Positions 50,822 through 63,800 of a stretch of 64,000 nucleotides of DNA are shown in pieces; the first letter of the stretch is position 1; each line of letters begins with the position of its first letter. The translations under genes were made by a program, and so were the position numbers. This DNA comes from Leptoclinus maculatus. Its lineage: Eukaryota; Chordata; Actinopteri; Perciformes; Stichaeidae. The notes under the pieces were generated by a model that made no database searches, had not been told where the DNA came from, and worked only from the letters and a program-made list of their open reading frames with translations. The stretch is from positions 7,350,270 through 7,414,269 of the forward strand of contig JAVDOI010000016.1 of assembly GCA_032191485.1 (NCBI GenBank). Reading direction: 5' to 3'.

Positions 50822-53800
50822 CTCAACCACTTAGTAGTCACAAAGTGAACAATGTATTTTATAATGTAATGTAAACCAATTATCAAAGAAAGACTTCAGA
50901 AAAAAAACATTCAAAAACCTGAAACACTTCAGCATATTTTGCAAATGGACAGCAGTTGAAATATGTCTAAGATATGCCAAATAATTAGTATGTCCTCTGT
51001 TTTTTCATGCTGATTTTAATGTGTTTTGAGATGTTTCTCAATATCACATTTTCCACCCATGTGCATGTGTGTTTGATGTTTTTGCCAGCATAATTTAATT
51101 ATGCAAACACATTCTCATTTACACTTTTGATGTGAGCCGCTCACATTGAGGCTTTCAATATGTTGAATGGCATTAAAATATGGCCTTTGCCTACTTTTTT
51201 ACGTTATTCAATGTTGATGTTTGTGTATGTGCAATCAATTATGTAAGAGGAATCTGTTCCAGATCCTTTTGCGTTTAAGAAAATTGATTATTCAATCTGT
51301 TGCAGAATATTTTAATTATAGACTCATCCAGAGGATACTTGACTATGTAATGTTAACGCTGGTTTTTAGGAGTTTCTAGTTGTATAGTCTAACAATTTGA
51401 GATATAATTTAGTTCTTCGATATGAACATAAATAATCGCAAACATCCCTGCAAAATGGTGGCTACCGTTACTCAGTCACATTTTAAACCTGCAATTAGTT
51501 CCCAAACCCTGAAACTATAGAAAAGATAGCATCACATTCAATTCATCATGTTATCATATCATCTTTGTATCATATCATCATAGTGGAACAGTGGCGACAA
51601 CAACTTCAAACAGATGCAAAGCCAGAAAATGACACAATTTCACATAATGCGCTATTTCACATTTCCCACACAGTTTAACAAAGGTGAGAGTCTTACTGGG
51701 CTGTTATGCTGCTCAATCACCCGTTTGTATGTGCTGTCAGTTTGTGTAGCTGTTAGCTATGTTTGCTCTGCCGAGCAAGCCAAGTTTCACTACGTTGTCC
51801 CGCTGCTTTCAAGTTTGGTAATCCTCTCAAAAAATGCTTGAGATCCTGAAAGTCTGTTGTTGAACCAGGTACCATCCCCTCCAAAGAACACACGGGAAAC
51901 GTCCTCTCTGACAAGCTAGCAGTTAGGACGTTTGGTTTATAACAATAACACGTGGCTGGTGGGCACCGAGGTCTTTATTCTCAGGTTTTTCTTTAAAATG
52001 CAGACTTTCATATTTGTGCTTTAGAAGATTATCCACATAGTTTATGGTGATCGCAGTAAATATCTTCTTTGAAATGAATTCTAACTTCTAACTACTACGT
52101 GCCACTGCCAGTGACGACAACAGTAGGCCACTTGGCATATAGCCTATCAAATTCCAAGGAGGCAACAGGTAATCAGCCCAATAGCTTTAAATGTGTGGCA
52201 AGAGCTTTCATTGTCAACGGCTTTGGACATGTTGTTTTCACACACTCGGGGGCACTTGACATTGAGTGGGAGACTATCCACTCATATCGGCCTCTTGAAT
52301 CAAGTGCAATTAAAACACAATTTTTTAGATTGTTGAAAAATTATAAATAAAAAGCAAGGATTTGAGGATTTATTAGCTATGTCATACATTGATACAGAAT
52401 TACTGAATTACTCAGTATCACTGGAACTACTATTTTTTTGCTGCCATCAGGTGGGTTTATATACAAATAATGAAACTAGGTAATAGTGTAAATAGTTTAC
52501 CTGTTTACAGCAACTTGATGAACATACATAAAGTCATGTAACCACTGTGTCAATTGTACACTAATCAATAATGCACCACTGCAAAATCTACTGCATATGA
52601 ACATACTGCTATGGTTTGACTTACACTGCTGTAATTGTCAGTGTCATAGCACAGTGTTGTGACTTGGACCTTGGCCAATACCGTTATGTGTTATTTATGC
52701 CATGGTGAATAATAAGTCCATTATTCGTATCATTGAATGTACGATGTACAACAACAAAGACCTTCACAGTATAGAACTTTGCTCTAAGTGGTTAAAGGTA
52801 CAATTGACGATAATTCAAAGACCTATCGGTTAAAAGTGTCAGCAGAGCAAGAGAGACTCAAGAGAATCAGTTCAGTTCAGCAGGATGAAGCAGCAGGGAT
52901 GTTGATGGACAGGAGAAGCAAGAAAAGGAAATCTATGAGCTTTCACACAACAACCTCTTTAGCGAAGGACAACTCAATGAAGGAAAAGAAGAAGGTTGTG
53001 GGAAAGTACATCGTTGGGGGGAGGCTGCAAGCTATGCCACCCACAACAAAACAGTGTGAACGGCTGAATTTTAAAGTGTAAAATGGGAGAAACGCAGCTA
53101 TAAGGAACTTTGGGTAATGCAAGCAAACATAAAGCGGTTTCACAGATTTGGGATTTTCAAGATCTCTGTCTACCTAAAACAAGCCTGTGTGGCGATATAT
53201 GGCTAGTGACCCACAGTCTTGTCTGGCAACCTTCACATTTCCGTAATCAAATCCTCCACAGCCGGAGTGCAAACTATTTTGCCGACAAATCAAATTATTG
53301 AGATTATAATTTTTGGCTCGGTACAGGGATGACACACCATGAGATGTTTTGCATGTCATTCTAGAAATGCCTATTAAATGTACTCTGATGAATGTGTTTG
53401 CACTGTTGACTGAGGGGGAGATACTGTATTAGTGTCGGGTAGTTGAATACATTGAATTTGTATTTATCAGCTTTATAGACTGTTGATCGCTGTCACCCCA
53501 TAAACAATCAAGCAGGGGTGCATGCATTTGACTTGGCCTATGCACGTCCAATGTTTCTTCTATTTTTAAGTAAGAGTCTGCGTTTTTCCTTCTCCAAGCA
53601 GAGCTCCTTTCGGTTGGTGGTGCACATATGGCTAAATCCATCATGCTGTCCTATGTCTTGTCCTCTACTATAATAAATCATTGTGGTCTGTGATTGATTT
53701 TTGATTAGATAGAGCAGTTATTTTTTTTACTCCAGCTTTCTTCTCCTTGAGGACATGCTTGCTTGAGAAATGGGGCCACATGATATAAATAGATAAACCT

Positions 53801-54339
53801 GAACTAAACATCATAACTGCAACCTACTATCAACAAGAAGCTCTACTCTTGAGTGACGCACAGCGGAAATGAATCCTAAACTCACTGCTTTGTGTGAAGT
53901 AAGATGTGAGGTACCATAGGTGAAATAGTGTGAGAATAGAAACCTGGCAAATGTCAACTGCAGTGTGGTGTCTGCTTATGATCGAACAGGAAATAGTGAG
54001 CTCTGTCTTCAGTCTAGACTTAGTGCAGCATATTGTGTATACAGTTTGCTGGGAACGTCAAAATTCCACCGGAACATGCATTATGAAAATCAAAAACTGA
54101 TGCTTGTTAACCTTAGGTCCCCTATAAGGGTTTTAGTGACTCCTTTAGCTTCTTGTGCCTTGGTTCTATAAATCATGTTATACCTCTGTATCCAGTTTTC
54201 TCCATGGCACGAGAGGTTTTTCACATCATATGAAGTTGTGTCACATCTCACGCATCAGGCAAGCAAATGCATTTCTTATCTTGCACTAAAGGTTATTTTC
54301 AACGCAAGGAGGGAATGTCTTTGTGAAAGTGTTTTTCTT

Positions 54340-54427
54340 TGCTCAGCCAATGAATGCTGGGATACGCTCCGGCACCAGCCACCCTCAAAAGGAATACTTG
54401 GTGTAGAAAATGGATTGATGGATGGAC
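54340..54427 (+). repeat. SINE/LINE 3' tail with GGAT units
   Basis: The phrases GCTCAGCCAATGAATGCTGG, GATACGCTCCGGCACCAGCC and AGAAAATGGATTGATGGATG closely follow the 3' end shared by abundant tRNA-derived fish SINEs, which normally read GCTGGGATAGGCTCCAGC and end in GGAT tandem units. The head with A and B boxes was not found, so this is a truncated copy. Confidence 0.7.
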
Positions 54428-54781
54428 ATATCTGTTTTGCTCTTGGGAAGGAGGTGTGATTTGCCTTCAGATTTGATGGAGTACTATTCATTTTATTGAC
54501 TCGTTTTCTATAGATGCTCATTCAAGGTCACTGTGCATGTCCAACCGAGCAGTGGGTGGAAAGCAGAGAACCCACCTGGACAGCCGGCCAGTCTCTGCTA
54601 TTAACAAGGAAAAGCATCTAATTGTTATATAGCTCACTGCACCCAATTCAGCCTCAGTTCCTCTGAAGGGTACATTTTGGTCCGTGGAGTGAGAAGTCTC
54701 ACTCCCAATGTGAGAAAGGAGACAAAATAATGATAGTGTGCCTGAATAACACGTCTCTTCTCTGGTCTTCTCTTCTGACAG

Positions 54782-54859
54782 ACACATTATGGAGACGGAG
54801 AGTACATCATCAGACAAGGGGCCAGAGGAGACACCTTCTTCATCATCAGTAAGGGAAAG
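54782..54859 (+). CDS. prkg1: prkg1 exon E: first strands of CNB-B
   Basis: This 78-bp exon of 26 whole codons (phase 0 at both ends) has an acceptor ending CTTCTGACAG and donor GTGAGA. The translation is THYGDGEYIIRQGARGDTFF then IISKGK, matching human PKG I-alpha about Thr239-264. It encodes the beginning of the CNB-B beta barrel, the higher-selectivity cGMP site. Changes from human are HYGDGEY for HYENGEY and a final Lys for Thr. Being a multiple of three, skipping it would keep frame but would destroy the CNB-B fold. Confidence 0.97.
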
Positions 54860-56306
54860 GTGAGAACTGTCCTTCTAGCCTACCACCAAAATAATCATCA
54901 TGACATCGCAACGGAGGGCCTTGATGCACACATGGCAACAGACACCTCTCTTTTGGAGCAAAGTGCTAGTATTTTTGGGTGAAAGTTGGCCGTCATCAAT
55001 CATCTTGGAGATAAGGGACTGTCATCATCTCCTGCAGATGCTCTTGAAGCATCTATAAAGGAGGATGGAGTCACTTTCATTTCACCTTTCTGTCATCAAC
55101 ACTGGCTTTTACACTGAGCACAGATGACACACTACCTCATCTGGCATCAACACCGCTGGTGGGCTTTCATGTGCTTGTATTGTTCACATGTTTTGTTCCT
55201 CATCTTGTTTATCCTCCTTCTGAGGCTCCTTCCACTGTTCATGTTTCTCCTCCACTATCCTTCCTCCTCATCATCATTATGTGCATTTGTTAACAACATA
55301 ATTCTCATAAGTCTCTTAAATCCACATATGCTAAGATTTGAACATGTCTTACTTTTATATATATGTATCAAATTCCCTCACAAATCCCAGTGAGTGAGAC
55401 AAATTCACAGTTATTGTGTAGTATTTTCTAACAGTTGACATTTCCAGGATGTACCTGTCATTGTAAAGGATGAAGATACATTATGTTTCCTGTCTTTTTC
55501 TACTCCCATTTGACACCCCCAAGGTCGGCACAACAACATCAAAAAAAGAAAACACACACATTGACGCAGACATGAGCGAACATGCTCCTGATTTTATCAA
55601 TGCTTTACGCTTGGCTATTTCCACATCACTCACCACACAACTGTCTCCAGCCAGACCACAAACACTAGAGAGCATGCCTCCACATTTTGGCATCTCACAA
55701 CACACACAAAACCTGCCGTTCGGACTGAACCTTTTACCATCTTTTGCTTCTTTTTGCTTTTTTCTCCCCTGCCCCCACACGATTATATTAGATCATGAAT
55801 ATTAACGCTGTTACTCAGGTGTCACCTGTGCAGAACTGACTAATGGATGAAGACAAGATCCTTCATTAGGCGAAAACGACCGTCTCCATTCACTTCCTCT
55901 AAAAATCTACGTACCATCACTTTGATTTGTAAAGACAACCGGCACGGCACAGTGCCATCACTCACATGTCATCTGGCTAATGAAGTGGTCAGCGGCGTCT
56001 TCCAGATGCTCACAGAGATGGCAGTCACCTATTTGTAACAAACCATCCATGAACAGAGATATCGGTCACACCAGTGCCCCTCCCCTGTTTGTAATAGTGT
56101 GATTAACCTGCCATATTGAGAAGTCATACACTATCACTTTCATTTGGAGCGATGTGAAAATGAAATGTCCTCTCCTTTACTGGCCACACATTTTCATACT
56201 GTTATATTTCAACCCTTCTTTCATCACTTTTTTTTCACATCTTCCTTCCTGTCACACTACTCTTCTGTTTAACTCTCCTCCGCCTCCATTTTCCTCCTTT
56301 CGCCAG
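54860..56306 (+). other. prkg1: prkg1 intron E-F, 1.45 kb
   Basis: The shortest intron in the window, from donor GTGAGA to an acceptor ending TCCTTTCGCCAG after a long pyrimidine-rich stretch from about 56210. No repeat or exon was recognised. Confidence 0.92.
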
Positions 56307-56401
56307 GTTAATGTGACCAGGGAAGACTTGCCCAATGTAGAGCCTGTCTACCTGCGCAGCCTCGGAAAAGGAGACTGGTTTGGAGAGAAAGCACTGCAAG
56401 G
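56307..56401 (+). CDS. prkg1: prkg1 exon F: CNB-B up to its phosphate-binding cassette
   Basis: This 95-bp exon has an acceptor ending TTTCGCCAG and donor GTAAGA. It starts in phase 0 and its last two bases open a Gly codon. The translation is VNVTREDLPNVEPVYLRSLG then KGDWFGEKALQ, matching human about Val265-Gly296. It contains the first half of the CNB-B phosphate-binding cassette, FGEKALQG, including the ribose-contacting Glu291. The Arg/Thr pair of this cassette lies on the next exon, which is outside the window. The segment LPNVEPVYLRS is the most diverged from human (SPSEDPVFLRT), in a surface loop. Confidence 0.97.
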
Positions 56402-57244
56402 GTAAGATTGTTCCTAATAACAATGCCTCTTCCAATTTAAATCTTCTGTTCTCCCGCTGTTTCTATCTGCTTCTCTGTCACCCTCTTCCCTTCTAGTTTT
56501 CACTCGCAACCTTAGCCTATGTCTCATTAATAAATGTATGATTAATCCTTAATAAATGTTTCAGAGAGCAGGGAGAGTGTATTTTTTAAGTTTTACAACA
56601 TTCGTTTTTGGACAAAAAACTCTACTATTACACATTACATGTCCTGTTTTACATAAGACATAAAAACATGAAAGCCATAATGATTTAAATATATTGGATT
56701 GGATTTGAAAATGGCATGAACATTCTGGAACTGTTGGAATTTATAATACAACCATATTTAATCATCATATATAAAGTCATCAAATTTAGTGTAGCTATTC
56801 CAGTCACATTTTATCTATCTCTGAATCACATAAAATATGTTTAGTCTGACCTGATCAGACAGAGGGAATGATTGAAATACATTTAAAAGAGATACATATA
56901 TACAGTATATATTCTGCAACTGAAAATACGTTGAGATACACTTAGAGTCGCAAACATTTACAAATGATTCGCTATGTAATTGTATTCCTTGCTAAAACTA
57001 TATAACCAGCATGCATATCTAACGATGCAGCTATTTTACCTTCAAGGTCCTTTGCATAAAGTAAAAATGAGGGCAAATACAATTACTGATGCATGCTCCT
57101 CTTTCTCAAGCTCTATTTTCTATTTTTGCCCAAATCAAATGAAAAAACAGTGTGAATGTTCAGCGGACAGTGGAGATCCCTCACAACCACATCAAGTCAC
57201 AACCCGTCTGCTATATTTTGCAAACAGCTAGTCACACAGAAACT

Positions 57245-57273
57245 AGTATATATACTAATATATATATATATAT
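57245..57273. repeat. AT dinucleotide run
   Basis: Imperfect TA units interrupted once by CTAA. Confidence 0.85.
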
Positions 57274-57332
57274 GTGTCTCTTAGATTCTTTTGTCTTTTC
57301 TTCTCATTCACTGTCTTGGTTGCCATATCAAG

Positions 57333-58003
57333 GGCCCAATCCCAATCTCCACACTCACGGACTCAGACTTTGAGTCCCTGAGGGTTTAGAGTTGTCCCAC
57401 TGTCAAATCGTCAGGTGCTTGAGGGCTCTCTCGCAGACATCTTGAGCCCTTTGTGCAGCCTTTGCCTGTGAGAGTTACCCACAATTCATAGTATTGTGAC
57501 GTTAAACACCGGGTTACTAGGGGGAACGTAGAAAGCAGAGAAAAAACAAAGGTAAACAAAGAGGATGGCACATGGGTGTTCAGCCTGGAATATTAAATTT
57601 ACACAGAAACATTAACATCAAGAATTTAAGATCGTACATATAAAACACTTGAAATCATTGGAATGCAAGCAGAGGCTATATTACACACCTGGTTTACTCA
57701 TCAACCATTTCTTATCATTTTGCTTACTGAAGCTGTTTTGACAAAAACAAATAAATAGATTATTTGACAATTAACTCTCGTCTCACAAGGCAGGCACATG
57801 GAAGACGTTGAAATCAGGCATCAAAAAACATAAATTAAAAACCCACAGAACATGTTATGATGTTGTCATGGTACTGGTTATGTTGCCGCAAAGTGCTGTC
57901 CCACAAGTATTCAAACCATTTCATGCCCTCACTGCCTCTCACACACCATTCACCAGGTGACGTCAGGGCTTAAAAGCCTTTGGGTGGACATTGGGATTGG
58001 GCC
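57333..58003. mobile_element. non-autonomous DNA element with GGCCCAATCCCAAT inverted ends
   Basis: The left end reads GGCCCAATCCCAATCTCCAC. The right end read on the minus strand is GGCCCAATCCCAATGTCCAC, a near-perfect terminal inverted repeat. Internal similarity between arms fades after about 20 bp. The 671-bp body is AT-rich in the middle with no coding potential. No convincing target duplication was seen, so the superfamily is open. Confidence 0.75.
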
Positions 58004-59065
58004 ATAGACATCTTCTTGGTGATCCCTGAGCATAGTGGCTGTTACTAACACAGAAGTGTATTTCAATAGAGAAAAACATGTAATACAAACATCATATACT
58101 TTAGACGCCTCGACCAGAAATGTCTAGCTCTGAAGATGTACTGAGGCAAGTTTGAAGTAACCAGGCTTTATAGACTGTAAGGATCAGATGACTCACTGCT
58201 GCCGTACTGCTAACATTCAGTGGCATCCAAGCTCTCAAATACTTTCACTGAAAGGACACTTTAGTGTAATAAAAACATTTCATGTGGCTTCTGGCATCAA
58301 AGCACCATGCCCCCGATGGGATATTTTTACCCCGCTGTTTGTCCTGTCTTATACTGTGTGCCTCTGTGCATAATGTTTTATTAAAACAGAAAGAGGGGAG
58401 AGAAAAGTGTAGTATACCTGTGAGGGGTCAGGTAGAAACAGAGAGCATATGCACTCAACGAGAGAACATTTGAATGCGTGCAAACACACGGCCAACATGA
58501 AAAAAATGTAGATGTTGCCATCTTGTGGCTGATGAATGTGAAAGCCTCCTGATGTTATGTCTCAAGCCCAAACAGTCACATCTCAAGAGCATATATTAAC
58601 GCCTTCAAACACAAAGAGACTTAAATTGAACCAAAGCAGATTTTTTTAAGAGGTACACTCCAGATGTTAGATGTGAGGTTCGGGCGACAGCTGGAATTGC
58701 ACAGATGGTTGGGCTTCTTCCCGTATGTTAAAGCTAACAACCATAGGATATCAAATATGACAGAGCATTAATATTCATGCAGAACATGTGAGGCACGGGA
58801 AGCTTGATCTCTTGGCAGTGGGAGGAGTAGGTTGTCCCAAACAGACATTCAATACTTTACACTGATGAGATGTAAAAAAAAAAAAAAAATAGCTGTTTGA
58901 TGAATGAGATCATGACACAAAGTACTAATTTATTATGGATTTAGCAGCTGTGCTACTTTTGTGTTGAACTATTTGAATTTTCCAGGATTTCAGTGATTTC
59001 ACGTAATTCTTATTTAAAAGAAAGACTGCAAAAAATCTTGATGTCTCACGCTGATTTTGTATGTC

Positions 59066-59093
59066 CACACACACACACACACACACACACACA
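59066..59093. repeat. CA microsatellite
   Basis: About thirteen CA units. Confidence 0.95.
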
Positions 59094-59862
59094 ACACACG
59101 TCTCTATATAAATACATGCCATATCACGCATATCTGTGAATATATCATTACATTTAGTGTTTCCCAGAATAGTAGTGTGCCGTTTTGAAAAGCTCTTCAA
59201 AGCACCTTCTAGAGCATCTCATGCTTTGTTTTTTTATTCAAGAAAACAGTACCTTTTCTACATCCCACTAAAACAAAGTGCTCTCTCCATCTCTGCATCT
59301 GCTTGGTATTGTTATCCTCTTTTGGCCTGACCGCCTTTTGTCTTGGAGTGTCTTGAGCGAGAAAAGCCCATTCAACTACACCTTTGATGGTCAAGCATGT
59401 CTCGTAAATTTACATGATTGAGATGCTGGCCATCTTCGAAGTAGGCTTTTGATCACAGGGCTCTTCTGCAGGGCCATCTTTGTAATCAGAAGTTAACTGT
59501 GTGTGCCCTTGCTCATGAAACTCAATAGCCCCTACTCAAAGGCTACTGTGTCCATCTGAAGACTTTGCCTTTGATCTCTGAACATATTTACAAATCAAAG
59601 TCTGTTCCCCTGCCAGCGCCAGACATAACGATTTTGTTCGGGCTTATGTGTACATTATAACAGCTCACGAAAAATCACATTACATGTCTTATCTGCAGGG
59701 TATCTTCATGAATCCTTCAGTACAGTTGGTGGATGTTCCAGGAAAAGATGGATCAACAGCATATCTCATGTCACATTCTTCCTGTCATGGTGAAGTGTGA
59801 ACTCCCAGTTGAGGTGTAGATCCATCTATAGCACAGACAATATGTGCCCTGACCTGCTCACC

Positions 59863-59865
<3 letters not shown>

Positions 59866-59940
<75 letters not shown>
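59866..59940. repeat. long TG microsatellite
   Basis: About 75 bases of uninterrupted GT units. Confidence 0.97.
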
Positions 59941-59941
<1 letters not shown>

Positions 59942-60117
59942 AATAGAGAGTGAGAGATAAAAAAAAAGTGTAATGTCACAGACAGAAATGTGATTGGTGT
60001 CAGTGTCAGACCACTTGAAGACAAACAATATAGCCCTCTGATTAATCCCCCTGAGAGGCTGTGTTAGTGTGGTTATGTTGCTAAAGGTACTGGTGAGAAG
60101 ATGAGACATACATTGTT

Positions 60118-60360
60118 TATACCATAGACAGTGGATAAGAAGTGGACGTAGTCATTGTGACGTCACCCATTGGTCTGTGGACTGCGGTTTTGAAGCCTCC
60201 CATTCTTGGGTTTTGGCCGCCGCCATCTTGGGATTTTTTGTAACTAGTGAATGGAAGTGACCGTATTTGGACTGCGGAGGAGTGATGTCGTGGTAGAAAC
60301 GCCGTATACAGCTCTGGTAGTGACCTGTTAATCACAAGGTAGCCCGCCCTAAAGCTTACC
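60118..60360 (+). repeat. common teleost repeat (CATAGAC...AAGAAGTGGACGTAG type)
   Basis: It reads ACCATAGACAGTGGATAAGA, AGTGGACGTAGTCATTGTGA, GTCACCCATTGGTCTGTGGA and GGCCGCCGCCATCTTG in the order found in a high-copy fish repeat often seen in introns and UTRs. It includes a TGACGTCA-type CRE half-palindrome inherited from the repeat. The class is not assigned. Confidence 0.7.
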
Positions 60361-60414
60361 CTGTTTTTCTGTCTATTTTATTCTAAATGGGACCATAATT
60401 TACTAAATGAACTA

Positions 60415-60850
60415 GTGGATGTATCGCTCTAAAATTTTGTACAGACATTTATGGTTTCAAGACGATGTATCCTACTGTATTAATGACCCCCTGACTTTTC
60501 CTGTAGTGCCATCATGAGTTTCATATTGGGGTTTTGAATAAACATTCATGTCCCTCTCAAGATAACTTGTAATCACTTCGGCGATCTCTTAACCTTTTGA
60601 GCCCTAGGGCCTTAGAGGTTTTGCAGCTCATGATACCGCTGTCTTGTAAAGGGACGAGTGAGCCGAGGGGATCTGCCAACACACGGCTAGATACCACCAA
60701 GTCCTACACACACTGTGCCTTTTAACTTTGTATCTAGTGCTGTTAAACCTCTGCATGTAAATATTGTCATTTTAAACATGTTGGCATGCTTATGTTAACA
60801 TTTAGCTCAGCACAATATATGTGCTACCATGACTGTAGAGTATCACTACA
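60415..60850 (+). repeat. common teleost dispersed repeat, longer copy
   Basis: This is the same family and orientation as 13548-13745. The 5' part has AAAATTTTGTACAGACATTT and CCCCTGACTTTTCCTGTAGT, and ATAAACATTCATGTCCCTCT then CTTGTAATCACTTCGGCGAT, as two partial tandem units. The 3' part has ACTTTGTATCTAGTGCT, GTTGGCATGC and AACATTTAGCTCAGCAC, then CATGACTGTAGAGT. Confidence 0.65.
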
Positions 60851-63800
60851 CCTGGTCTGCGCCTTGTACATAATTTTGGCCAGGGCAATCTGCAACACAA
60901 TGGTCTCATTGAAATCAATGCTACATTTTGAAGTGATGAAGTGCTCATTGGTCTAAATGCTGCTTTGTAGAATCACCCATCTCCCTTCATTCCAAGCCGT
61001 ACCCTCAGTCTTTTAATAGCTCATCCCCCACGAGCCAAAGCATTACCTTCTACCATCTGCTATTAACTACAAATCTGTATATTTGTCATTGCTGCTGTAT
61101 GTTCCTGTCCGTATCCTGAACAGGGACTATTTACTCAGACTTTCCCGCAGACCAAAAAATGTATTTCAGATGCTGGAACCCAAGGGAAGATGGTGATGGA
61201 GGAGGGGGGGGAGCTAGAGACTTGAATTTACAAAATAACTAACAATTTCACAAGTATGCCCCATTATGTCAGACTGAAATCATTTTCATACACGAGAAAC
61301 ACTGGTTCCCAGTTAGTGTTTACATGTGTCTGTGGCAAACTCAAACATCTTGAGACTCAAGAGTAACCATTCCACATTATCATTTTCCTAGTGTGTTTGG
61401 TTAATCGACAGCATAACGTGTGACTGAAATAATCTTCAGCAGCTAAATCTTGGATATGGAAGAAAAAAACAACACAAATGCACCAATCAGGAAGTTTTAA
61501 GCTCCCTCTGATTGGAATAATCTACCTGTGAATATCCGATCACAATCATCTGTCCACTTGTTAAAAAATACCCTGTCTTCTTATTATTGGATCAGTTGTA
61601 CATATTTCAGTAATAACGTCTCTGTAGCTATTTTTTTTTGCTTTATTACTGAATGTGATCACTGACTTTAATACTCTCCTATAATCTATTAATGAATGGT
61701 CTATTCTCAGTTTGACGTCCTAATTTTGTTTTGTCTTTGTTTGTTTTTGTCACATTTGTATCTTTTGATTATCTTGTTTTGTTTTGTGTTAAATGTCTAA
61801 TTGTGCTCATGTAGTATTGTTGTTGAGGCACCTTTGAAAACGAGATGGTGCATATCAAGGGTTTGTTCCTAATGAATCATTTCCAGACAGTGTGAAAGTG
61901 GCTGCCTGAAAGAGGAGGATACATATATTCATATATGTAAAAATATCTGGTATGGACAAATTGGAAAGTGGTCATACTTTGCAGTTATGTGTAAAATCCG
62001 CAATTTTGTAGTTAATGGGAAAAGGCTGCACAAAAGCACTGGCACAGTAATTCACGTAAGTGCTTTAATAGAAATCTGTGACACAGCTATCCAGGCCCAC
62101 CTGAATACCTGCCAGTCACACAGTTGAAGCACAAATTATTGGCTGTGTGTCCCACAGCCACCTCTTGTACTTGCCCCAGTCCTGACCCCGGCTTCATTTC
62201 CCTCACTGCAGTCCCGTAGCTACTCTCAGCCTCCTCCAAGCCTGTACGTTATTTTCATAACCCCCTTCCCGGGACACCAGATCACTGTCCAATTACCAGG
62301 TTCATTTCAACTATCTACTGGAAATCAACACCACGGGCTCCCTCCTGTGTACGTCCAAAGGACATTCCTTACACGACATGCAGCTGCTGTTAGTGCGTCT
62401 TTGCTTGTGCATCTGTGTGCGAGTGTGTGTCTGTTTTCCAATGCGTTTCTTGTTGCGCTGCAATTAACAAGTGCAGAGCCTTAGTGGATAACTTAGGCTC
62501 ATCAGCATACAAATGAATCATTCTGACACATATTGTTTAGGGATTGTGTTTCCCATAGAACATCGCTAGCATCAACGCAATGGCACACTAAGTTGTTTTC
62601 CTCAGCCACACTCGAGCAGCAGGGGACAGGTGTAACAAGCTGCTCTCTAACATGAAACCCTTGCCGTCTCTAAAGGATAATTCATGCTTAATCACTATTT
62701 CAATATAGCCCAAGTGTTGTGTTGTGTTGTCTTGTTCCATCACCATGGCAAGTGAATTACCCAAGTACTGTATGCTTTCTTTTATGAGACAAATTAACTT
62801 GTGTAACAGATTGTTACTGTAGTTGTAGCTCATTATCATGAGAAAACGGAATGCGTTTGTGTCTGATGAGTTGACTCTTGTTTTAATATCGGCCATTTAG
62901 AAAATGTGTTGCATAAGCTTCTTAAACTTAAAGTTATGACAAAAGCTATTTAAAATGATTCAAATCCTTCGCATTCTTGAATTATTGACTTATAAATTCT
63001 CAGAATTGAATGTCCTTGGATACGTACAGTATTTGACATTAATTAAAAAGCTTCTTCAAGTTACTCGACAGGCAGGTCAATTTGTAGAAGTAGGGTCGAA
63101 AGCTTTTGAAAAGTGAGTCCACAGCAGGCTGATTCACAGCTGGGACATTACAAGCATTTGTGCCTCAACAGCCAGAGCAAGTTGACCCCTTATTCTGCTT
63201 CTGCATATTTGAATAATCATCCAATTAAACTAATGATGTTTATTTTATTTAGTTGCTTTCATTACCACACAGCTAGGAATTCAGCTGGTGAAATAATTTG
63301 AGGGAATAGCATTTGAAGATTTCGTTTTTTTGGTCACACATTACATTCCCACTCAGTTCAATGCAATTAACAAATTGGATTCCAACTGGTGCCTTCCAGT
63401 CATTAGCTTCTCCAACCTCTCAGCTTCATTACCCCACAATACAATAGTGCATACAGCTAAGGACATAACGATAACAGTGGAGAATAATGTGTGAAGTTCC
63501 ACTGTGAACCCAAATGTTGGTTAAAATAAATTGTGAGTGTTTTCCAACAGCAGTGAGCAGGATTTTTTCCATTCATTAATTCAGCTTTATCGTTCAAAAA
63601 GTCTGCTCATTGGATTACCCCAGTGTACTTAAATCAAACTATTATCTCAATCTGATTACTGATTTTTGTGCATACATGTAAACATAGTTAGTGTATAGCT
63701 GGAAATATGTATCTATTGTTTCTCTATAATTCATTCGTGTTCATTTTGCACTAAAGTTCTTAGTTAAGTGAGAAAATACTCGGCACTTTTTATCAGGATA

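Larger units (their letters stand above)
50382..54781 (+). other. prkg1: prkg1 intron D-E, 4.4 kb
   Basis: Runs from donor GTAAGT to an acceptor ending CTCTTCTGACAG. Contains an X-box-like motif at 50808-50821 and a SINE-type tail at about 54340-54427. A Lys-rich open frame at 52788-53081 has no recognisable domain and no splice context. The rest, about 51.0-54.3 kb, shows nothing I can assign. Confidence 0.9.

Noticed and set aside
52788..53081. Lys-rich 97-codon open frame
   Set aside because: No family resemblance, no splice sites that fit, and it sits in intron D-E between exons that already join in frame.
61880..61930. Possible next PRKG1 exon (GAGGAGGATACA)
   Set aside because: It does not encode the expected Glu-Asp-x-Arg-Thr continuation and lacks a fitting acceptor and frame.
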